Positions 1 to 7,081 of a stretch of DNA of 15,212 bases are shown piece after piece. The translations under genes were made by a program, and so were the position numbers. The first letter of the stretch is position 1. Each line of letters begins with the position of its first letter. This DNA comes from Pelagophyceae sp. CCMP2097 (lineage: Eukaryota; Sar; Pelagophyceae). The notes under the pieces are model-generated. The model did not search any database. It saw nothing but the letters and a program-made list of their open reading frames with translations, and was not told the DNA's origin. Location: positions 296,278-311,489 of the forward strand of contig MU657208.1 in NCBI GenBank assembly GCA_026770575.1, in the 5' to 3' direction.

Positions 1-42
1 GCCGTACACTGCGATACCAGTTCGTGGGAGGGGAAAAAGGGG

Positions 43-60
43 CCCGGGCATTCATTTAAA
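43..60 (+). repeat. 18-bp direct repeat, copy 1 (copy 2 at 1509-1526)
   Basis: The segment CCCGGGCATTCATTTAAA recurs with one substitution at 1509-1526, and the similarity continues loosely for about 20 bp up to ACCTGGA. The two copies are in the same orientation and bracket the degraded coding scraps of the first 1.5 kb. They could be remnants of short terminal direct repeats or simply a dispersed repeat. This window does not decide which. Confidence 0.4.
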
Positions 61-146
61 AAGGGGTCTACCTGGAGTGGATCGACAACGTCATCAACCG
101 GCTCGCAAAAGTGGTGAAGGGCCTCAACCTTTTCGACGAGTCGTAG
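60..146 (+). pseudogene. C-terminal scrap of an unidentified protein
   Basis: This frame reads as ordinary protein ending in KVVKGLNLFDES and a TAG at 144-146, with a WIDNVINR segment just before. It is closed upstream by an in-frame TAA at 57-59 that lies inside the dispersed repeat, so only about 27 residues remain. The balanced residue use, unlike the arginine-rich shadow frames around it, is why I list it. I cannot assign a family. It may be the last exon of a gene (an AG precedes it at 62-63) or a transposon fragment. Confidence 0.25.
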
Positions 147-524
147 TGGGTCTGAGGCTACGCACCGTTCGGCTTCCGCCGGCGGGCGACGAATGGCGGA
201 ACCTTGGCGCGTCTTTTATGCAGTTACCCACCTGCATGACGTGCCCCTTAAGAGGGGCGGAGACGGCCCGTAGACGGCTCGATGCTCACGGTCCCATGCG
301 ACCCCCCCGCAGCCTTAGACGGACCCTCGACGGTCCTACCTACCCCTCCGGTCCTCGACGGACCTTTTACAGGTCCCATGGAACTCCCACGGTTCGACGG
401 CGGCGGAGGCGTCCCTCTTCGGGCCAGAAGAAGCATCGATGCGCCCTCTCGACGGTCTGGAGACGCCCCCGGAGACAGACCCGGGGACGGTCCGAAGTCG
501 TGCACGTCGGCTATTCATTCTTGA
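147..524. other. GC-rich spacer without a supported gene
   Basis: No frame here has convincing protein composition; the open frames on both strands are arginine/proline-rich shadows. The DNA contains loosely repeated GACGGACC/GACGGTCC words around 315-365 that pair with each other. I see no promoter, RNA gene or transposon end. Confidence 0.3.
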
Positions 525-782
525 AGTGCTGATGCTGCGCAGTCGGCGGTCACATCCGACGTTCTGCGAGCCGACGACGGGAACGACGACGACGACGCAG
601 CGTGGTCGGACATCGACGAAGGCTCCGATGCCATGCATACAGAGAGCGACGGGCTCGAGCAGGAGGCCAACGAGGAGCGATCCAAGTATGTCGTGCTGGG
701 CGAAAAAACTGGACGTTTAGTCAGATCGATTGCTTGGCAAAAACCGTGGCGTCAAGGCGGGAACAATCACTTGGGCGCATGA
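525..782 (+). pseudogene. acidic protein fragment, unidentified
   Basis: The frame is open from just after a TGA at 522-524 to a TGA at 780-782, about 85 residues. It contains a strongly acidic stretch (GNDDDDAAWSDIDEGSD) followed by SKYVVLGEKTGRLVRSIAWQKPW. The only in-frame ATG lies inside the acidic stretch at 634, so the natural start is lost or on another exon. Acidic segments like this precede the catalytic domain in several transposase families such as piggyBac, but no catalytic residues are present, so that idea is only a guess. It lies among other broken coding scraps, consistent with decayed transposon DNA. Confidence 0.25.
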
Positions 783-901
783 CGGAAGACAATGCGCACC
801 TGGATGAGAACACAGCACCCACGTCGCGCGGCGAGCGTGATTATGCTCCATCGGTGCAGGACGAAGAAGACGAGGAGCAAACTTCGTGGATCGTCGCGTC
901 G

Positions 902-1139
902 AATCGTCTGGTATAAGTGGTTATTCTCGAGGAGGTATTCAAGCGCCCGAAACACGCGCTCGGGGCGCACCTTGGCCTCGAGCGTTGCGGTATATATACC
1001 GGGCCCCACAATCACCTCCAAGGATAATGATCCGACGAATCCCCTTTTGCCCCCAGCGGGCCATTGCGCCGAGGATCGCACCGGACGCCGCGCGGTCTCG
1101 GATGTAAGTAAGACCGAGCTCGTCGACCGTCCGCGGGAT
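902..1139 (-). pseudogene. Helitron-type (DUF6570-like) fragment, frame-broken
   Basis: Two adjacent minus-strand frames together resemble the region upstream of the Rep/helicase part of Helitron proteins. The first (1139 down to about 1020) reads IPRTVDELGLTYIRDRA and runs to GIRRIII. The second (about 1018 down to 902) reads EVIVGPGIYTATLEAK and then VRPERVFRALEYLLENNH, followed by LYQTI. The second part has the layout I know from DUF6570 segments of Helitron-encoded proteins: a short beta stretch, a basic VR..RV patch, then an AL-x-L-x3-NN-x-LY motif. The frame change near 1019 and the absence of Rep HUH or helicase motifs mean it is dead. Family assignment is from remembered motif layout, not a search. 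Confidence 0.4.
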
Positions 1140-1238
1140 TTTTGTGACTGCCATGCATTTTGTTCATTCCGTGGCCTAGAACGCCTTCCGCCGTCGTTTA
1201 AATGTAGCATACTGTCGACGATCTTAGCGCCAGTATAG

Positions 1239-1403
1239 TTAGTATCCAGCCGCGCGGCGTGTTGGCAATGAACTCGCTCTCTGGGTAGTCACTTCCGCCG
1301 CGGCCTGGGTAAGCACCTCGGCTTCCGTCGCCCTTTGCGCGGCTTGCGCGGCAACACCGGCAGCGACGGCCTCGGCTTCCGTAGCTTTCTTTGTCACGTC
1401 ACG
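1239..1403 (-). pseudogene. alanine-rich coiled-coil scrap with an 18-residue repeat
   Basis: Between a TAG and a TAA on the minus strand lies about 54 codons of Ala/Gln/Glu-rich sequence. It contains KATEAEAVAAGVAAQAAQR followed by a second ATEAE unit. The DNA word CCTCGGCTTCCGT at 1316-1328 recurs exactly at 1370-1382, 54 bp away, which is 18 codons. This fits a helical repeat, perhaps a coiled coil. There is no start codon and no recognised domain. It could also be a chance open frame over a short GC-rich repeat. Confidence 0.2.
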
Positions 1404-1729
1404 GGCCTAGTATCCATTCTTCGATGACACAATGAAACAACAATCGAATATTTTTCGCTAACCAACGCCATATACGGAGCCAGCGTTAAGTCTGAATATT
1501 GTAAAGGACCCGGGCCTTCATTTAAAAACGCCCTCTGTCCACCTGGATGCCCGCGCCCCAGGGGGAGTCGTGCTCCGCACTCTCAGTCTGCTTTGTAGCC
1601 CCAACACACAACACCCACCTTAGGAATTCCTACGACCCCAAGTAGGAATTCCTAGTTGAAAAAGCCCAACAACCAAGATACTTCATCAAATCTTCAACCT
1701 CCCTTGGGCGAAGCCCTGCAATACAATTT
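1404..1729. other. intergenic spacer with a paired palindrome
   Basis: No coding frame is supported here. The stretch holds the second copy of the CCCGGGC-ATTTAAA repeat (1509-1526). It also holds two perfect 12-bp palindromes TAGGAATTCCTA at 1621-1632 and 1643-1654, separated by 10 bp. The right end directly abuts the terminal repeat of the MITE that starts at 1730. Confidence 0.5.
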
Positions 1730-2325
1730 TACAAGGGGTATCGGCGATAAAGCCGACCTCAAGTGGCGCAAAGTTGTGGCTCTCAGAGGCCGCCTGCGGG
1801 GTTGGTCGTGGTCGCTATGGGCCCCCCTGCCCCCCGGGATGTCCGTGACATGATCAGCCTCGAGGAGGGCGCCTTGCAAGGGCGTGAACAAGCGCTTCCC
1901 CCAATATGTTGGACTTGATAAAATCTTTATTTGCCTCCTTACCTTGATTTTGACTTGATTTTGCCTCCGTATTGCGAAGGTTCGGGCCCGGCTGGCAATC
2001 GCAGGACCGCAGGGATCGAAATTATGGCTATGTGACGGGGTGGGTCCATACGTACTGGGGTGGTATATGGCAAATCCTGTACGATTGCCGCGAGTGGCGC
2101 TTCAGACGAGCCAAAACAGACGTTCAGATTTTTAGTTTGAGCGTTTTAAACAAACAATTTCTGGGGGATCTGGCGTCATGAGACACAGCGCGACGTCCTC
2201 TATCACTCCCAACAGCGCCAAACTCCAACCGACGAACACTCCGATTGCCAGAAAGTCCTCGGCGTCATTGGCGATACTTACTATAATCGATCAAACAGTC
2301 GGCGCGGAGGGCGATACCCCTTTTA
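1730..2325 (+). mobile_element. MITE-like element, copy L
   Basis: This non-autonomous element starts with TACAAGGGGTATCGGCG and ends at 2310-2325 with GGCGATACCCCTTTTA, so its ends form an inverted repeat of about 14 bp with one mismatch at the tip. A TA lies at each end, compatible with a TA target duplication as in Tc1/mariner-type insertions. About 545 bp of it (1730-2277) match, inverted, the element at 13405-13960 at roughly 93% identity by eye. Copy L carries about 35 extra bases (2278-2309) before its inner terminus. A small subterminal hairpin TCGGC/GCCGA lies at 1741-1756. No transposase is encoded, so mobility would need an enzyme from elsewhere. The ankyrin gene begins 180 bp beyond its inner end. 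Confidence 0.8.
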
Positions 2326-2505
2326 AGGTCTTGCTGCCGCCCAACACATCACATCCGCCGCACCAGCTCCGGCGCCCGTCGCCGCTCGGCAAGCGCGCCG
2401 CCGCCGCCCGTGGCCAGGCTCTCTTGCGAGGAGACGCTCTTTGGTGCCGCTTCAGGCTCTAGCGGCGCGCGGCGCTGCGCCACGGCGGCGGTGACGGTAC
2501 CGGCG

Positions 2506-3264
2506 ATGACCGCCGCCGCGCCTTGGCAGTGGACCGGCGTCGAGCGTGTCCTCGACGACGTCGCCGGTGCACTCGACGCGCTGCGTCTAGACGACGTTTC
2601 GGCGCTTGCAGACGTCGCGGCCTGCGCGGGCGCCGACGCGTTGCGGCTGCCGACGACGTCCAAGGCGCTGGCGCTGCACGAGGCCGTCGAGTACGCCGCC
2701 ATCAACGCCGTCGCGTACCTCGTCGACTTTGGCTTCGCGGAGGTCGACGGCGTCGACGGGGCGATGTGGACTGCACTTCATTATGCGAGCGTGTACCACC
2801 CCGACAACATCCCTCTCGCGCACGCTTTGCTCTGCCGCTGCGCTGAAGTCGCCAAGCGCGACGACTGCGGCGCGACGCCCGAGACGGCGGCGGACGACGG
2901 CGACGCCGCAGGCGTCGCCGAACTGCTGCGCGGCGTGGCGCTTGCCGGCTCGTACGAAGCGTGGGCTTGTCAAAACGTCGACGACGCCATCTACGGCCCG
3001 CTCATCGCCGCCGCGCGGCCCGATGTCGTGCAGCGCGAGCGGCGCCTCCAGCTTGCGCTGCTGAAGTACCAGGTGGACCGCCTCGAGCTGAAGCAGCAGG
3101 TGGACCGCCACGAGCTCTGCCCACGCTCCGCGCAGCTCCGCGAACCGCAGCGTGTCGCCGTGCCCGCCGACGCCGCCTGCTGCGCGGCGCTGGCGTTTGC
3201 CTTCGGCACCGACGGCGGCAAAGGGCACAACGTCTTCGCGACAATTGCGCGGTTCGTTGTTTGA
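2506..3264 (+). CDS. ankyrin-repeat protein, 252 aa
   Basis: The product is probably a cytosolic protein-interaction scaffold; no enzymatic domain is visible. I chose the ATG at 2506 (MTAAAPWQWTGVERVLDDV); the frame is open upstream to about 2410 but offers only a GTG, and an upstream exon cannot be excluded. Three ankyrin-like units are seen: residues about 53-82 (ALHEAVEYAAINAVAYLVDFG), 86-118 (WTALHYAS, then a helix with AHALLCRCAEV) and 120-146 (GATPETAADDGDAAGVAELL). A charged helix follows at about 177-203, with the doubled QVDR-x-ELK/QVDRHEL pattern, which may form a short coiled coil. The tail ends in GKGHNVFATIARFVV. The frame has no stop or frameshift, and its GC-rich third positions support real coding. 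It lies just downstream of MITE copy L and is convergent with the CFAP92-like gene. Confidence 0.75.
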   Translation: MTAAAPWQWTGVERVLDDVAGALDALRLDDVSALADVAACAGADALRLPTTSKALALHEAVEYAAINAVAYLVDFGFAEVDGVDGAMWTALHYASVYHPDNIPLAHALLCRCAEVAKRDDCGATPETAADDGDAAGVAELLRGVALAGSYEAWACQNVDDAIYGPLIAAARPDVVQRERRLQLALLKYQVDRLELKQQVDRHELCPRSAQLREPQRVAVPADAACCAALAFAFGTDGGKGHNVFATIARFVV

Positions 3265-3279
3265 TGTGCGAAAGCACAT
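3264..3279 (+). other. GNRA-type hairpin at the ankyrin stop codon
   Basis: ATGTGC at 3264-3269 and GCACAT at 3274-3279 form a perfect 6-bp stem closed by a GAAA loop; the first stem base is the last base of the TGA stop. In RNA this would be a GNRA tetraloop. It may be chance, a 3' UTR structure, or a remnant of a repeat, since TTGATGTG words recur in the next 60 bp. Confidence 0.35.
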
Positions 3280-3698
3280 GTTTGACGAGCTTTCACACGC
3301 GGTTGATGTGAATGGTACTTTTGATGTGCTTTGGCAGATGGTTTGATATGAGCATCTTCGTAAGTGGGCTACCACCGGCACCCGTCCATCGGGGCCTCTT
3401 TGATGCTAATTGAATCGTCTGTTCTTGGCTTGACTCCGGTGGTGCGAGATTATTTTATACCTTGCCGCCCTTCTCATCTCGAGCCAGGTGTGTCGAACCC
3501 ATGCGCCGCGTCGAGGTGTGTCGGCGAAGCGCATGGAATGGAGGTCAAATCAAGAACCGCGGGCCTAGGGCGCCGCCACCGGCGAAGTGCACTAAAAACG
3601 GTCCCCGCTGGGTCTCCCGCCGGCGCGTAGGGGGGAAATTTAACTTCTTCTTTTTTGCGACTTCGACAAAAATGCTCATTCTAAAGACAGGTTCACTT
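3280..3698. other. 3' flank of the ankyrin gene, no gene seen
   Basis: The first 70 bp repeat the word TTTGATGTG with variation, then the sequence becomes mixed. The segment about 3500-3640 has good-looking shadow translations in two frames but no start, domain or consistent frame. It ends in a T-rich run before the inverted-repeat element at 3699. I see no poly(A) signal of the standard AATAAA type. Confidence 0.3.
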
Positions 3699-4386
3699 TT
3701 TTGAACAAGTTCAGAACTGGTTCAGAAAACGCAATTACGCTGTTCTGAACTGCTCTGAACTTGTTCAAAACACCGGTTTCTGAACTCTGAGTTCAGAAAT
3801 CGGTGTTCTGAACTGGTTCAGAACTGCCTTGCACATTGGAAAATACTAGGGTTGAACGGCGTTTATTGCGTGCCGCGGGGTCCGTCCATGCGCCCTGGCG
3901 AGGAGTGTCCGTGTCGCATAGCCTGGAGCGCGAGTGGCAGCGGGCGCGCGCGGAGGGGCGGTGCCCCGCGGGGCGGCGCCGATCGTGCCGCGGCCTCCGT
4001 CGAGGCGCGCGCCGGTCGCGGGGCCGACCGGCCCCCGAGAGCGCGCCATCTTACTTGAGGTTGGAGGAGTCGGGCGAGCTGGCGAGCTGGCGAGGACTGT
4101 GCCAGTCTGTGGCGAGGCGGGCGAGAGGCGGTTGCTTCAGATTCCTGTTCAAAATTCAAATGCTGAAGCTGCAACTGTGTACAGCGCAGGTACAGCGCGA
4201 ATTCAGAAATGCAGTTGAGTGCAAATTCAACTTTTTCTGCGTCGCGTTTGACGTTTTGTTCTCTGCAGGGCACGTCAGCCTCACCACGAGAAGCGCACAG
4301 CACGGCCAGTCAGCCTCACAGCCAATAAATATTTTGAACAAGTTCCGAACTATCGCCTGAACTCTGAGTTCTGAACTTGTTCAAAA
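3699..4386. mobile_element. foldback-like non-autonomous element F
   Basis: The ends are a perfect 20-bp inverted repeat: TTTTGAACAAGTTCAGAACT at 3699-3718 and its reverse complement at 4367-4386. Inside the left end the GTTCAGAAC/GTTCTGAAC words are repeated many times. They form a 16-bp hairpin (3771-3786 against 3790-3805, one mismatch). The middle (about 3850-4130) is very GC-rich. No transposase or conserved domain is visible; the open frames across the core are arginine-rich and unsupported. I could not find a clear target-site duplication, so the precise ends are uncertain. Confidence 0.6.
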
Positions 4387-4424
4387 CAAGCGAATCTGTC
4401 TATTGATAATAATAATAATGTTAT

Positions 4425-5022
4425 ACAGCTTCCCTTTTTTCAAGGAGTTTTTCAAGCTACTTTAAAGTTGCTAAAAAGTCTGTATTTGCATTTAAAGTTG
4501 CTTTAAAAGCTCTACTTTTCAAGCTGAACTTGAAAAGTGGAGCTTTAAAAGTTGCTTGAAAGTTGCTTGAAAAGTCCGGGGCATTTGCACCTTTTCTACT
4601 CAGCGCCGGGCGCGGAGCTCACCGCACGCCGCGCGCTGCGGCACGCTAGCCCGCGCGATGATGCAGCACGCGCCGCGTCCCTGCACTTCGCCCGAGGCGC
4701 GCGCGGGGCCATCGCGGCCGCCTCGCGGCGCGGGCGCGCCGCGTCGACGCCGCGCTCGCCGCGGGCATGCGCGGGCGCCCTACGACGCGCTCCGCGGCGC
4801 GCAGTTCGTAACGTTACCTCGCCGTTGAATGCAAATTATAATCCAAGTGCGATTTATTTTCCTTCATCGAGTCTGGCGGATCTGAGCGCGCGGGGCGCAT
4901 CGGCGTCGGAAGGAGATGCGCATAGCACAGTCGGCTTGGCTCTTGCTCGTTAAAGCGTTTTAGGCGACGTTAAGCAAATGCGCCAGTCAACTGTAAAAGC
5001 TCCTTGGAAAAAGTGAAGCTGT
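4425..5022. mobile_element. non-autonomous inverted-repeat element A
   Basis: ACAGCTTCCCTTTTTTCAAG at 4425-4444, continuing to about 4456, is matched in reverse complement by 4995-5022 (ending GAAGCTGT). The element has AT-rich ends and an extremely GC-rich core (about 4600-4810). It encodes nothing recognisable. On its left is an AAT microsatellite (about 4405-4419), and the same AAT run appears on the far right of the neighbouring element B at 6098-6110. This suggests A originally inserted into that microsatellite before B arrived. TIR length is about 28 bp with a few mismatches. Confidence 0.6.
4507..4545. repeat. 17-bp stem hairpin inside element A
   Basis: AAGCTCTACTTTTCAAG (4507-4523) pairs with 4529-4545 across a 5-base loop with a single mismatch that would be a G-U pair in RNA. 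Further GTTGCTTGAAA units follow directly. It is a subterminal structure of the element and may matter for transposase binding or be a fold of its transcript. Confidence 0.6.
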
Positions 5023-5028
5023 CTAATA

Positions 5029-6097
5029 CAGCACCTTTCGGCTAAAATGAAACATGCCGAGTAAATACCAAAGTAAGCATCGGCCAAAGTAAGTATCAAG
5101 TAAGGTATTGTTTCGCAGCGCCCGCGCGCTCCCCCGAGTTTGGGAGTGGTGCATTCGATGCGCTGCGTCGCGGTGCGCGCCCTGTATCAAAAGTTTACCG
5201 CCGTCGCGCACGTGCGCCGCCCGGGATGCGTCTTGTAAGGTTTCGTTTGGTTTTCAGCGGAGGTGGGGCTTTGATTTTCTCGAATTGAGAAAAAAAGGGT
5301 GGCGTGTTTGGCCATTAGCTCTTGTCCTGGGCCGGTTCTGAAGGGCCTGGGCTGTTCTGGGGTGAGAAAGCACCCTCGCCTCGATGTATAGACCCGCTTG
5401 GCGCCGCGTGTACGAGGCTGGCGGTGTCGGTCCAAAATGACTCTCCACGTAAACACACACAAAACACAGGCCGTACGGTGGCGGATTCATTTCCGGGGCC
5501 CCGGCGCATTGACTTAGTGTGGATCGAAGCGCGCGCACCCGCCGGAATATGCCCGACCGTGCAGACCGACGCGCCAGGTCCGCGCTATGGTATGCGCAAC
5601 ACGCCGTACCCCACGTGGTGCTGCCGGGGACGGGATGATTTCCGGGGATACGATGCGCGGACGTAGCCTAGGTCGAAGCACGCGCCCCGGCAGGTATGCG
5701 CCCAACCTAGCCGGGTGTCGAGTCCGACCCAGGCTACTGTACGCAGCGCCGTCGATAGGCCTCCGTGCGATTTGGTGCGGCAGCCGCACCAAATACTTCC
5801 CGCTCGTGTCCGCCCAGAACCAAAGTAGTCCTTGCAGGAGCGAAGAAGCTCGAGGAAAGTATCGAGTCCTTTTTCCTCTTCTCATTTCTGTATCGCACAC
5901 TCCGGGCGGCGCACACGCGCGGCGTTGGTAAATCTATGGTACAAAGTGTTGCCCGCGACGCGGCGTGTCGAATGCGCCACTCCCGGCTTCGGGGGAGTGC
6001 GCGGGCGCTGCGAAACAATACTTTACTTGATACTTAACCTCGCCGATACTTACTTTGGTATTTACTTGGCATGTTTCATTTTAGCCGGAAAGTGCTG
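5029..6097. mobile_element. non-autonomous element B with about 200-bp inverted repeats
   Basis: About 200 bp at the left (5029 to about 5230) match the right end (about 5895-6097) in inverted orientation at roughly 80% identity by eye. The tips are CAGCAC and GTGCTG, and the stretch TTCGGCTAAAATGAAACATG lies just inside. The sequence TAATA flanks both tips (5024-5028 and 6098-6102), giving a 5-bp candidate target duplication; a TA duplication would also fit. The core is 650 bp with internal direct repeats (about 5489-5565 and 5638-5714) and a perfect hairpin at 5770-5794. No transposase is encoded. Confidence 0.7.
5770..5794. repeat. perfect 11-bp hairpin in the core of element B
   Basis: ATTTGGTGCGG (5770-5780), a CAG loop and CCGCACCAAAT (5784-5794) form a perfect inverted repeat. 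It lies just inside the right long inverted repeat. It could be a protein-binding palindrome or an RNA hairpin; the sequence gives no further clue. Confidence 0.65.
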
Positions 6098-6840
6098 TAA
6101 TAATAATAATCAAACAATCACATAAAGGATTCGAACTTAAGAAAGTAAAGTGTTTCCGGACGGGGCCGTCTGAGCGGAGTAGGAACCAGGGTCTTAATTA
6201 ACAAGCTAGCGATGTGGATATTTGAACCCATGCAAAACACATTTATATATCGCCGTTTTTTTAAGGGGATTATTTTAAAATTTAGAATGTCGCCTCATCC
6301 AGAATCTTTGGCCTTTTGCTATTGCGCCCCACCGGGGCGCCCTCCGAGCGTTTTTTTTCCTCGTATGGCAGGGTCCAGGGCCGGGCTAAGACCCCAACAA
6401 AGCAGCTGCGACGCCAGCGCCGTTATGAGGGCCGCGGTTCGAATGTCTCCCAAAATTTTGATTCAATCCACCGGATGTCCTTAACCACAAGTGTGCAATT
6501 AAAGGGCGTCTAAAGTCCTCATCGGGCGGAATGCAAGCAGCCGCCCGACTTCACACAGTGGATTTCCTATCAGGACATCCGACTGGCGATTTCCTATCGA
6601 CCTGAACTCCGAAACCCGAAACCCGAAACATGAACTTGAATACCAAATATCCCGAAACTCCACAGATCTAGAAGCAGAACACAGAATACTAAACTACTCT
6701 CCTTCTCCTCTCCTCATCTACGGTTATGGTTCCTACGACGCTGCTCGTGCGCGTGTGAGACTCACACCTACGATCAACGTACTCGGTTCGCGCGCGTCCG
6801 TACGTGCGCAGAACTCTTCGTGCTATAGTGCCCATCTCAA
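6098..6840 (+). other. presumed leader or LTR region of the Copia-like element
   Basis: No coding frame is supported. The stretch begins with an AAT run and contains a TATA-like ATTTATATAT at 6241-6250. A perfect 10-bp inverted repeat CGGATGTCCT/AGGACATCCG lies at 6472-6481 and 6572-6581. The direct repeat GATTTCCTATC occurs at 6561-6571 and 6588-6598, and CCCGAAA units lie near 6611-6630. Because the gag frame starts at 7082 and the 3' half of the retroelement is missing, this is the natural place for a 5' LTR and untranslated leader. I found no convincing primer-binding site and cannot place LTR borders without the second LTR. Confidence 0.35.
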
Positions 6841-6841
6841 G

Positions 6842-6898
6842 GTAGGTGGCACCGGAGGCACACCCGACGCGTGTTCACGCTTCGGGGCTTTGCTGCAG
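6842..6898 (+). other. possible 57-bp leader intron
   Basis: A strong donor context (CAAG|GTAGGT) at 6841/6842 and a good acceptor (TTTGCTGCAG) ending at 6898 bound 57 bp. This is similar in length to a 55-bp intron inferred in the CFAP92-like gene. It lies upstream of the gag frame, where a spliced leader would make sense. Nothing else supports it. Confidence 0.2.
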
Positions 6899-7081
6899 CT
6901 GCCGCTGCACGGGCATCGTCGCTGACGAGCCCATCTTACTGTGTGACTGCGCCAAGCAAGTCCACAACCGCATAGTGTTTGACCGTGTGCGCGTACTAGC
7001 CCGCCGCGGTCCAATTCGTCCAAGACGCATCCGTGGCTTCGGACTCGCGCAGATCACGCTGCCTTTCGCGCTGCGACTACG

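Noticed and set aside
77..532. 151-codon plus-strand ORF
   Set aside because: Arg/Pro-rich shadow without a domain; a different frame holds the more protein-like WIDNVINR scrap.
2587..3381. 264-codon minus-strand ORF opposite the ankyrin gene
   Set aside because: Antisense shadow; the plus frame contains ankyrin motifs and a clean ATG.
3836..4360. 174-codon ORF across the core of element F
   Set aside because: Arginine-rich, spans the core into the right arm of an inverted-repeat element, no motif; probably chance.
6120..6450. tRNA-like B boxes (GTTCGAAT words near 6130 and 6437)
   Set aside because: The flanking bases cannot form a T stem or acceptor stem, and no A box is correctly spaced.
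6472..6581. A 102-bp mini-LTR delimited by TGTCCT...AGGACA
   Set aside because: The 10-bp inverted repeat is real, but there is no second copy downstream and no primer-binding site, so LTR borders cannot be claimed.
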